A stretch of 64,000 nucleotides of DNA from Achromobacter spanius (GTDB taxonomy: Bacteria > Pseudomonadota > Gammaproteobacteria > Burkholderiales > Burkholderiaceae_B). Location: contig NZ_CP034689.1 in assembly GCF_003994415.1 (NCBI RefSeq), forward strand, positions 2,046,001 through 2,110,000, in the 5' to 3' direction. The position numbers and the translations under genes were made by a program. Below, in pieces: positions 8,406 through 18,429 of this stretch; the stretch's first letter is position 1; the number at the start of each line of letters is the position of its first letter. The notes under the pieces were generated by a model. The model saw nothing but the letters and a program-made list of their open reading frames with translations. It searched no databases and was not told the DNA's origin.

Positions 8406-9128
8406 ATGACGGAGCATACAAACAAGCAGTTCGACGCCGACCTGGAAAGCGTCCGTTCGCAATTCTTGCAAATGGGCGGCTTGGTGGAAGCCATGATCCA
8501 GGAAGCGATCGACGCGCTGGCCACGGGCGACCTGTCGCTGGTGGAGAAAGTCCGCGAGCGGGAAAAGGAAGTCAACCGCCACGAAGTCGAAATCGACGAG
8601 AGCATCAGCCGCATCCTGGCTCGCCACCAGCCCACCGCCATTGATTTGCGCATGCTGATGGCCGTGTCGAAGATGCTGACCGACATGGAGCGTTCCGGCG
8701 ACGAGGCCGAAAAAATCGCCACCGTGGCTCGCCGCATCCATGAAGCCGAAATGCGCCACATCCCGGTGATCGAACTGCGCCACATGGCCGCCAATGTGCG
8801 CACCATGCTGCATCAGTCGCTGGACGCCTTCGCCCGCCTTGACCCCATCCAGGCTGCCGCCGTGGTGCGCAGCGACAAGGAAGTGGACAAGGAATGGAAG
8901 GGCGCGCTGCGCCACCTGATCACCTACATGATCGAAGACCCGCGCACCATCTCGCGCGCCATCGACATGATCTTCATCGCGCGCGCGTTGGAACGTATTG
9001 GCGATCATGCCAAGAACATGTCCGAACGTGTCATTTACATGGTCAAGGGCGCCGACGTGCGCCACACCGGCGTGAAGAACACCGAGCGCCTGGCGCGCGG
9101 CGAGGAAGAGTCGGAAGACGAAGCCTGA
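8406..9128 (+). CDS. phoU: Phosphate signalling protein PhoU
   Basis: PhoU links the Pst phosphate transporter to the PhoR/PhoB two-component system, keeping the Pho regulon off when phosphate is ample. The 240-residue, all-helical product has two PhoU repeats, each with the E-D/ERxxD metal-binding pattern: KMLTDMERSGDEAEKIA in the first half and ARALERIGDHAKNMSERVIY in the second. Start chosen at ATG 8406 (MTEHTNKQFDADLESVR), which matches PhoU N-termini; GGGAGC at 8397-8402 serves as ribosome site. Unusually for E. coli but commonly elsewhere, pstSCAB is not adjacent in the visible window. A Pho-box-like repeat lies upstream. Confidence 0.96.
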   Translation: MTEHTNKQFDADLESVRSQFLQMGGLVEAMIQEAIDALATGDLSLVEKVREREKEVNRHEVEIDESISRILARHQPTAIDLRMLMAVSKMLTDMERSGDEAEKIATVARRIHEAEMRHIPVIELRHMAANVRTMLHQSLDAFARLDPIQAAAVVRSDKEVDKEWKGALRHLITYMIEDPRTISRAIDMIFIARALERIGDHAKNMSERVIYMVKGADVRHTGVKNTERLARGEEESEDEA

Positions 9129-9151
9129 TCTTGCCGGGTTTGTTGGCCAAC

Positions 9152-9187
9152 AAAAAGCCCCGACACGCTTGCCGCGTCGGGGCTTTT
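9152..9187. terminator. Bidirectional intrinsic terminator between phoU and phospholipase C
   Basis: AAAAGCCCCGAC / GTCGGGGCTTTT is separated by a short loop ACGCTTGCC-GC, with an A-run on the left and a T-run on the right. It can terminate transcripts arriving from either of the two convergent genes. Confidence 0.9.
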
Positions 9188-9200
9188 GCTTAGGGCGGCG

Positions 9201-11150
9201 CTACAGCGGCAGCACCGCGCCTTGGCATAGCCGTGGATCCGGCACGCCGGGTTTGCCAGCGTCGATGCGCCCGGCAAGCCGGCGGCCGAAGGCCGGCAGG
9301 CCGGGCGCACTGACGTTCAGGTCGTACCAGCCTTCGCAACCCGTGTACTTGAGCTCCATCGCGCCGCCGGCGGGCACATGCGCCATGGCGCGCCAGTTGT
9401 CGCCCATGTGGGATTCCAGCTTCACCGGTTGCGGCGTGTCGCTGTGGTTGATGAGCCGCACGCGCAACCCCGACGTGACGGGCACCAGTTGCGCCTCCAG
9501 CGTGCCGCCGTCCAGCGTATCGCCACGGAAGTGACGATGAAAGCCGTCCGGGCCGAGCAGCCACAGGTCATAGGCGCCACCCTGGCTCAGACGCCAGCCA
9601 TCGTCCAGCCGCGCGCCGGGGCCGATGGTGTAGCGCCGGGGCGCGCGCGCCAGGTCGTGGCGGTCATACACGTGCAGCACGGCGGCGGCGCTGCCCGGGT
9701 TGCGCAGCGTCAGCCGGTAGTGTTCGCCGTCGGCCGACATGCGGCCCACGGCCTCCAGCGCGTAGGGCAGCGCGCAGGCGTGGCGGTTGCTGTCGGGATG
9801 ATGCGGGCCGCGATCGCCGCTGAAATCGAAAGCAGACGTCAGGTCGCCCGCCACCGCGCGCCGCCATGCGCTGATGTTCGGTTCGGCCACGCCGAAGCGG
9901 GCCTCGAGGAAACGGATCACCGAGGTGTGGTCGAACACCTGCGAATTGACCCAGCCCCCCCGACTCCAGGGCGATACCACCAACATCGGCACGCGCGGCC
10001 CCAGCCCGAAGGCGCGGCCGTGCAAATGGGCGGGGTCTTCATGCGCGGCGCTGGGGCCGAGCCGGGCGTCGTGGTATTCGCCATCCAGCTCAACGGTCGA
10101 CAGCCCGCCCGAATGGCCATCGGCGTGGCGCGCGGGCGGGGCGGGCGGAGGCGCGTGGTCAAAGAAGCAGTCGTTCTCGTCATAGGTCACAAGAAAGACG
10201 CAGCGGCTCCAGGATTCGGGGTTGCTGGTCAGAATATCCAGCACGCGCTCGGTGTAGGCGCCGCCTTGGCGCGGTGACGAGACTTCGGGGTGTTCCGAGT
10301 CGGCAGTGGGGGCAATGATCCATGACACCGCCGGTAGCTGGCCCGTGGCAACGTCGCGTGCCAGATCGTCCAGCGTATGGGTGGATAGCCCACGGTCGCG
10401 CAAGGGGGCGGATTCGGCGGTGCTGGCGTGCGCCGCCCGGTACTGACGAAAGCCGGCCAGCGGGTTGTCGTGAAAGTTGTCGGCCATGTCCTGGTAGATG
10501 CGCCAGTCCACGCCGGCGTGCTGCAGGCGTTCGGGATAGGTGGTCCAGGCGTAGCCCTCGTTGGCCGGGCCGAGCCTGTCGTAGTGATTCACCAGCGCCG
10601 GCCCGCCCGCCACGCCGGTGGGGTCGTTGGTGCCGGACCACAGGAACAGGCGGTTTGGATTGGTGCCGGCGTGCAAGGCACAGTGATAGGCGTCGCACAC
10701 GGTGAACGCGTTGGCCAGGGCGGCCTGGAAGGGCACGTCGGCACAGGTGTAGGCGCCCAGCCCCAGGCGACCCTTGGCGGGCAGCCACCGGTCCATGCGC
10801 CCGTCGTTCCAGGCGAGTTGCGCATCCACCCAGGTGTGCGGGGTGATGATGCCAGCCGGTGTGTCGCTGGCCAGTTCGGCTTGCAGCGCATAGGGACGGC
10901 ATTGTTCGGCGCCGTCCGTTTGCGTCAGTACGTTGCCGGCCAGGGTGGGCACAAGATGCGGATCGGCAAAACCGCGCACGCCGGGCATCGTGCCGAAGTA
11001 GTGGTCGAATGACCGGTTTTCCTGCATCAGGATGACAACGTGCCGCACGTCGTGGATCGTGCCCGTCTGGCGGTCAGGCGGGATCGCCATGGCGCGCTGG
11101 ATGGACGGCGGCGGATCGGCGGGGAGAGACAAGCGCGATTCTTCTTTCAT
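9201..11150 (-). CDS. Phosphocholine-specific phospholipase C-like protein
   Basis: Phosphoesterase of the phospholipase C / AcpA superfamily (PlcN/PlcH-like), 649 residues. The N-terminal signature HVVILMQENRSFDHYFGTMP contains the metal-coordinating ENRSFDHYF. The alkaline-phosphatase-like core continues with LFLWSGTNDPTG, VTYDENDCFFDHAPPP and VSPWSRGGWVNSQVFDHTSV. The last 200 residues resemble the two C-terminal PLC domains (YRLTLRNPGS..., VRLINHSDTPQ). Family members usually have about 700 residues and a Tat signal peptide; here the N-terminus (MKEESRLSLPADPP) has neither an RR motif nor a hydrophobic helix. The protein may be cytoplasmic or mis-started, but no better upstream start is seen. 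Convergent with phoU. Confidence 0.85.
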   Translation of the reverse strand: MKEESRLSLPADPPPSIQRAMAIPPDRQTGTIHDVRHVVILMQENRSFDHYFGTMPGVRGFADPHLVPTLAGNVLTQTDGAEQCRPYALQAELASDTPAGIITPHTWVDAQLAWNDGRMDRWLPAKGRLGLGAYTCADVPFQAALANAFTVCDAYHCALHAGTNPNRLFLWSGTNDPTGVAGGPALVNHYDRLGPANEGYAWTTYPERLQHAGVDWRIYQDMADNFHDNPLAGFRQYRAAHASTAESAPLRDRGLSTHTLDDLARDVATGQLPAVSWIIAPTADSEHPEVSSPRQGGAYTERVLDILTSNPESWSRCVFLVTYDENDCFFDHAPPPAPPARHADGHSGGLSTVELDGEYHDARLGPSAAHEDPAHLHGRAFGLGPRVPMLVVSPWSRGGWVNSQVFDHTSVIRFLEARFGVAEPNISAWRRAVAGDLTSAFDFSGDRGPHHPDSNRHACALPYALEAVGRMSADGEHYRLTLRNPGSAAAVLHVYDRHDLARAPRRYTIGPGARLDDGWRLSQGGAYDLWLLGPDGFHRHFRGDTLDGGTLEAQLVPVTSGLRVRLINHSDTPQPVKLESHMGDNWRAMAHVPAGGAMELKYTGCEGWYDLNVSAPGLPAFGRRLAGRIDAGKPGVPDPRLCQGAVLPL

Positions 11151-11296
11151 GACAGCATTAATACGGCCTGCAAACTTCGATCTTAAGGGCAGTGCACGGC
11201 GCGCCGCCCCTGGCGCGCCGACGCCGCAAATACGAAGCCCCTCGCGCGAGGAGGGGCTTCGTGGTGGGGCGCCGCCTGAATGACGGCGTGGCCGGG
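11151..11296. other. Intergenic region upstream of phospholipase C
   Basis: Holds the yggX terminator hairpin and the phospholipase promoter region (minus strand). A single CTGTCAT 7-mer overlaps the phospholipase start but lacks a good partner 11 bp away. Confidence 0.4.
11232..11262 (-). terminator. Hairpin terminator after yggX
   Basis: A perfect 12-bp inverted repeat, ACGAAGCCCCTC / GAGGGGCTTCGT, around a 7-nt loop. On the minus strand it follows the yggX stop by 34 nt. The trailing ATTTGC is a weak T-tract. Confidence 0.65.
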
Positions 11297-11569
11297 TCAG
11301 GCCGAAGGCGGAACGTAGCCGTGTGCTTCGACGGTGCCGTCTTCGAACAGGAAACGTTCCATCTGTTCCTTCAGATACTTGCGCGCCCGGGCATCGGCCA
11401 GGTTCAAGCGGTTTTCATTGACCAGACGCGTCTGGATGGCTTTCCATTCTTCCCAGGCTTCCTTGGAAATGCTCTGCCAGATCTTGGTGCCAAGCTCGCC
11501 GGGGTAAGGGGGGAAGTCCAGCCCTTCGGCTTCACGCTTCAATTTCACACAGTTGACGATACGGGACAT
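11297..11569 (-). CDS. yggX: Fe(2+)-trafficking protein YggX
   Basis: Small cytoplasmic protein that protects iron-sulfur enzymes from oxidative damage and may carry Fe(II). The 90-residue product aligns end to end with the family: MSRIVNCVKLKREAEGLDFP with the conserved cysteine (residue 7), PYPGELGTKIWQSISKEAW, WKAIQTRLVNENRLNL, and the FLFEDG tail. Start at ATG 11569. It follows argA on the same strand, but 170 nt including a 16-bp repeat and a hairpin separate them, so it probably has its own promoter; a TAAAAT on the minus strand lies near 11602-11607. In E. coli it neighbours mutY, not argA. Confidence 0.95.
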   Translation of the reverse strand: MSRIVNCVKLKREAEGLDFPPYPGELGTKIWQSISKEAWEEWKAIQTRLVNENRLNLADARARKYLKEQMERFLFEDGTVEAHGYVPPSA

Positions 11570-11608
11570 GGTTCGCTGCCGAAAATAGGAATAACGCCGT
11601 ATTTTAGC

Positions 11609-11637
11609 GGGCTTGGCGCAGGGCAGGCGCCAAGCCC
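11609..11637 (-). terminator. Hairpin between argA and yggX
   Basis: A perfect 10-bp stem, GGGCTTGGCG / CGCCAAGCCC, with a 9-nt loop. It lies about 100 nt downstream of the argA stop and may end the argA transcript, although no T-run follows on the minus strand. Confidence 0.45.
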
Positions 11638-11645
11638 CTTCAGGT

Positions 11646-11720
11646 GCTGCGGTCAGCCGATGCTGCGGTCAGCCGTCGCTGCGGTCAGCCGGTGCTGCGG
11701 TCAGCCGATGCTGCGGCCAG
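11646..11720. repeat. 16-bp tandem repeat, four copies plus a partial copy, downstream of argA
   Basis: Units GCTGCGGTCAGCCGAT, then the same core ending in TC, GT and AT, then a partial GCTGCGGCCAG. The 14-nt core is invariant in the four full copies; only the last two bases change. The array starts 20 nt beyond the argA stop codon. Confidence 0.9.
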
Positions 11721-11739
11721 GCCCCGACGTTGGCCCGCC

Positions 11740-13098
11740 TTACAGCTTCTTGATGAACACCAGGCTGTTGCGCGACCGGTTGTAGTTGTTCTGCTTTTCG
11801 CGCGGCAGGTCGGTAACGCCGCCTTGTACGAAGCCGCGCTTGATGAACCAGTGCGACGTGCGCGTGGTCAGCACGAACAGTCGCTTGGCGCCGGTGGCGC
11901 GGGCACGTGATTCCATGTGGCGCAGCAGGATTTCGCCTTCGCCGGAACCCTGCCATTCGGGGTGGACGATCAGGCAGGCCATTTCGGCCATCTGTTCGTC
12001 GGCGAAGGTGTGCAGCGCGGCGCAGCCGTAGATCACGCCGTCGTGCTCCAGCACCGTGAAGTTTTCAACATCGCGTTCGATCACGCTGCGCGGGCGCGGC
12101 ACCAGCGTGCCGTCAGCCTCGAGCGGTTCAATCAGGCTCAGGATGGCGCCCACGTCATCGATCGTGGCGGCGCGCAGGTCGTCCAGCGTGTCTTCCACCA
12201 CCATGGTGCCCACGCCATCGTGGGTGAAAATTTCCAGCAGCACGCTGCCATCCAGCGCGAACGGCAGCAGGTGGGCGCGGGCCACGCCGCGCTTGACCGC
12301 CAGCGAGGCGTATTGCAGGAAGGCGTGGGTTTCCTCATCCAGTTCACCGCCCGCCAGCAGCGCGTCGGCATCGATGCGGGCCAGTTCGGTGTCCAGCGTG
12401 CCGTCGTCGTTCAGCACGCCTTGCGAGCTGGACAGGAAAATCAGCTTTTCGGCGCGCAGCGCAACGGCCACGCTGGTGGCCAGGTCTTCCATGGCCAGAT
12501 TGAAGGCGTCGCCGGTGGGCGAGAAGCCCAGCGGCGACAGCAGCACCACCGACGACCCTTTCTCGATGGCGAATTTCAGCGCCTCGACGTCGATCTTGCG
12601 CACCTGGCCGGTGTGCTTGTAGTCCACGCCTTCCAGCACGCCCGTGGGGCGGGCCGTGACGAAGTTGCCGGAAATGACGCGGATGTGCGCGTGCGACATC
12701 GGCGTATTGGGCAAGCCCTGGCTAAACGCCGCTTCGATGTCCAGGCGGATTTCGCCCGCGGCTTCCTTGGCGCATTCCAGCGCGGCGGCGTCGGTGGGCG
12801 CCAGGCCGCGGTCGAACTGCTGGGTGTAGCCCTTCAAGCGCAGTTGCTCATTGACCTGCGGACGCGAGCCGTGCACCAGCACCAGCCGGATGCCCAACGA
12901 CGACAGCAGCGACAAGTCCTGCACCAGGGTGTTCAGCGCGCCGGCCTGCACCAGTTCGCCGCCGAACGCCACCACGAAGGTCTTGCCTCGGAACGCATGC
13001 ACATAGGGCGCTACGTCGCGAAACCATCGGACGAACTGCGCGGCTGCGAATTCCGGGGCTTCAAGGGCGGAGACGGTGTCTGGTTCCAGGTCGGGCAT
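11740..13098 (-). CDS. argA: N-acetylglutamate synthase (amino-acid acetyltransferase)
   Basis: First and committed step of arginine synthesis: acetyl-CoA + glutamate to N-acetylglutamate. The 452-residue protein has the classical two-domain ArgA layout. An N-terminal amino-acid-kinase domain (FRGKTFVVAFGGELV, LVLVHGSRPQVN, LLSPLGFSPTGDAFNL) binds the arginine feedback inhibitor. A C-terminal GNAT domain (residues about 300-450) includes CAALHTFADEQMAEMACLIV and the acetyl-CoA loop EWQGSGEGEILL. Start placed at ATG 13098 (MPDLEPDTV), at the usual family N-terminus. An in-frame ATG at 13140 lies inside a terminator hairpin and is less likely. The leader carries a putative attenuator (described separately). 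Confidence 0.93.
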   Translation of the reverse strand: MPDLEPDTVSALEAPEFAAAQFVRWFRDVAPYVHAFRGKTFVVAFGGELVQAGALNTLVQDLSLLSSLGIRLVLVHGSRPQVNEQLRLKGYTQQFDRGLAPTDAAALECAKEAAGEIRLDIEAAFSQGLPNTPMSHAHIRVISGNFVTARPTGVLEGVDYKHTGQVRKIDVEALKFAIEKGSSVVLLSPLGFSPTGDAFNLAMEDLATSVAVALRAEKLIFLSSSQGVLNDDGTLDTELARIDADALLAGGELDEETHAFLQYASLAVKRGVARAHLLPFALDGSVLLEIFTHDGVGTMVVEDTLDDLRAATIDDVGAILSLIEPLEADGTLVPRPRSVIERDVENFTVLEHDGVIYGCAALHTFADEQMAEMACLIVHPEWQGSGEGEILLRHMESRARATGAKRLFVLTTRTSHWFIKRGFVQGGVTDLPREKQNNYNRSRNSLVFIKKL

Positions 13099-13127
13099 GA
13101 TGGGCGGAAGGATTCCTGAGAGTCGGT

Positions 13128-13149
13128 AAAAACGCGGCATCTTGCCGCG
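13128..13149 (-). terminator. Intrinsic terminator in the argA leader (candidate attenuator)
   Basis: On the minus strand the sequence is CGCGGC-AAGAT-GCCGCG followed at once by TTTTT: a perfect 6-bp GC stem, 5-nt loop and T-run. It lies about 30 nt before the argA start and about 25 nt after the inferred transcription start. Upstream is the divergent hrpA gene, so there is no other minus-strand transcript for it to end. Confidence 0.7.
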
Positions 13150-13155
13150 TCATAG

Positions 13156-13173
13156 CGCCGTCGCATGACGGCG
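13156..13173 (-). promoter_or_regulatory. Upstream hairpin and short Arg-rich leader frame before argA
   Basis: On the minus strand, CGCCGTC-ATGC-GACGGCG forms a perfect 7-bp hairpin whose loop holds an ATG (13166). That ATG opens a frame reading Met-Arg-Arg-Arg-Tyr-Asp-Ala-Ala-Arg-Cys-Arg, which runs through the terminator hairpin and on into argA in another frame. No clear ribosome site precedes it. Confidence 0.4.
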
Positions 13174-13180
13174 TGGCGAA

Positions 13181-13186
13181 ATTATA
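13181..13186 (-). promoter_or_regulatory. -10 box of the argA promoter
   Basis: A perfect TATAAT on the minus strand (plus-strand ATTATA). The -35 region is GC-rich and weak. The predicted start near 13174 would give a leader of about 75 nt containing both hairpins. Confidence 0.55.
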
Positions 13187-13285
13187 TGGCCGACGGGCCG
13201 GTGTGCAGGCGGGAAATCAGCGCCAATTTCGTGCCTGATTTCAAGGGGTATGCGGGGACCTTCAGGCAGGGAAGCCATAGAAATT

Positions 13286-13291
13286 TATAAT
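13286..13291 (+). promoter_or_regulatory. -10 box upstream of hrpA
   Basis: Perfect TATAAT 24 bp before the chosen hrpA start. The -35 region (TTCAGG at 13261-13266) is poor. An inverted repeat GAAATCAG / CTGATTTC at 13213-13242 lies just upstream. Confidence 0.5.
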
Positions 13292-13315
13292 GCCCGGCTA
13301 ACCGGACTATCGTAC

Positions 13316-17347
<4,032 letters not shown>

Positions 17348-17355
17348 TGCAGGTT

Positions 17356-17391
17356 TCACGGCTTGGACGGTGCGCGCCGTCCGAGCCGTGA
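17356..17391. terminator. Bidirectional hairpin between hrpA and lpxO
   Basis: A 15-bp stem, TCACGGCTTGGACGG / CCGTCCGAGCCGTGA, with one T-G pair and a 6-nt loop, between two convergent genes. No strong T-run on either side. Confidence 0.6.
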
Positions 17392-17401
17392 TGAGACCGG
17401 T

Positions 17402-18301
17402 CTACAGGGCGAGAAAGCCCACGATTACCAGCGCAATCAGGGCGAACTTGGTCGCCTTGTAGACCGTGCGGTTCCAGGTCTTGAAGGCCTTGCGCTTCTG
17501 GTCGATGACCCAGTGCGCGTGCGTCAGCCGGTTGATGGCGCCGGTTTGGTCGCCGCCGTCGTTGGGCGAGCTGGCCGCCGACATCACCACGCGCCCAAAC
17601 CAGCGGTTGAACGCTTCGGCCCAGCGCCATTTCAGCGGACGTTCAACGTCGCAGAACAGGATGATGCGGTTCTGCTCCGAGTGGTTATAGGCTTCGTGCA
17701 CGTAGGTTTCGTCGAACACCACGCTTTCGCCATCGCGCCAGCTATAGGATTCGCCATCGACGATGATGTGGCAGCGGTCATCGTTGGGCGTCACCAGACC
17801 AAGGTGGTAGCGCAGTGATCCGGCAAACGGGTCCCGGTGCGGATTCAACTGGCCGCCCGGAGGCAGTTCGGCAAACATCGCGGCCTTGACCTTGGGCAGC
17901 GTCTTCAGAATGGCGACCGTCTTGGGGCAGAGTTCTTCGGCGGAGGGGTGGCGGGCGTCATACCACTTCAGGTAGAACCGCTTCCAGCCGTACTTGAAGA
18001 AAGAATTGAAACCAATGTCGTTGTGAGCGTCGGCGGCTCTGATCCGCTGCATTTCCGCCATTTGCACCGCTTCTTCGCGGATCGTCTCCCAGTTGTCGTC
18101 CAGCACCTTGAGTTCGGCGATTTCGCTGGTCGTCAGGTAGGGCGTGGAGGGCACCCGCGAGGCCAACACCATGAAGGCGTTGATGGGGGCCAGCAATACC
18201 GAGTGGTCCAGCAGTTGCCGGCCTAGCGGCAGTTTGACTCGGCCTCGGAAGTGCGCAAACAGGATGGCGGCCAGCCATATCCCGGGTATTAACCATTTCA
18301 T
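17402..18301 (-). CDS. lpxO: Lipid A hydroxylase, LpxO-type (aspartyl/asparaginyl beta-hydroxylase family)
   Basis: Fe(II)/2-oxoglutarate-dependent dioxygenase that adds a 2-hydroxyl to a secondary acyl chain of lipid A, at the inner face of the inner membrane. The 299-residue product begins with a hydrophobic segment (MKWLIPGIWLAAILFAHF) and ends with another (KFALIALVIVGFLAL). Between them is the hydroxylase core: LPPGGQLNPHRDPFAGSLRY supplies the HxD iron ligands, and VVFDETYVHEAYNHSEQNRI the distal histidine and the 2-oxoglutarate arginine. Start placed at ATG 18301 because it puts the membrane helix at the N-terminus. Divergent from dnaE across 128 bp. Family assignment is firm; the exact acyl position modified is inference. 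Confidence 0.87.
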   Translation of the reverse strand: MKWLIPGIWLAAILFAHFRGRVKLPLGRQLLDHSVLLAPINAFMVLASRVPSTPYLTTSEIAELKVLDDNWETIREEAVQMAEMQRIRAADAHNDIGFNSFFKYGWKRFYLKWYDARHPSAEELCPKTVAILKTLPKVKAAMFAELPPGGQLNPHRDPFAGSLRYHLGLVTPNDDRCHIIVDGESYSWRDGESVVFDETYVHEAYNHSEQNRIILFCDVERPLKWRWAEAFNRWFGRVVMSAASSPNDGGDQTGAINRLTHAHWVIDQKRKAFKTWNRTVYKATKFALIALVIVGFLAL

Positions 18302-18416
18302 ACGTAAACGTGGTCCTGCGACAGATGGGTCAGATCGACCTTGTATTGTTACACAACGGGCGCAATGCCCCGCTTCGGAAATCTTGGATGCAGGGGCTTG
18401 GACCGTGATCCCTGGG

Positions 18417-18422
18417 TACAAT
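18417..18422 (+). promoter_or_regulatory. -10 box immediately before dnaE (possible leaderless start)
   Basis: TACAAT ends 7 nt before the dnaE ATG at 18430, so transcription would begin at or next to the start codon. No Shine-Dalgarno is present between them. A -35 at normal spacing is not obvious. Confidence 0.45.
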
Positions 18423-18429
18423 TCCCGCT

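Noticed and set aside
11148..11154. CTGTCAT at the phospholipase C start as a Pho box
   Set aside because: Single 7-mer; the sequence 11 bp away (CCGTATT) is a poor match, and the site overlaps the start codon.
3991..11720. Short repeats considered as a CRISPR array
   Set aside because: Units are 8-16 bp and contiguous without spacers; no cas genes nearby.
13213..13242. Inverted repeat GAAATCAG / CTGATTTC upstream of hrpA
   Set aside because: Only 8-bp arms with a 14-nt gap; could be an operator but nothing identifies a regulator, so not raised as a finding.
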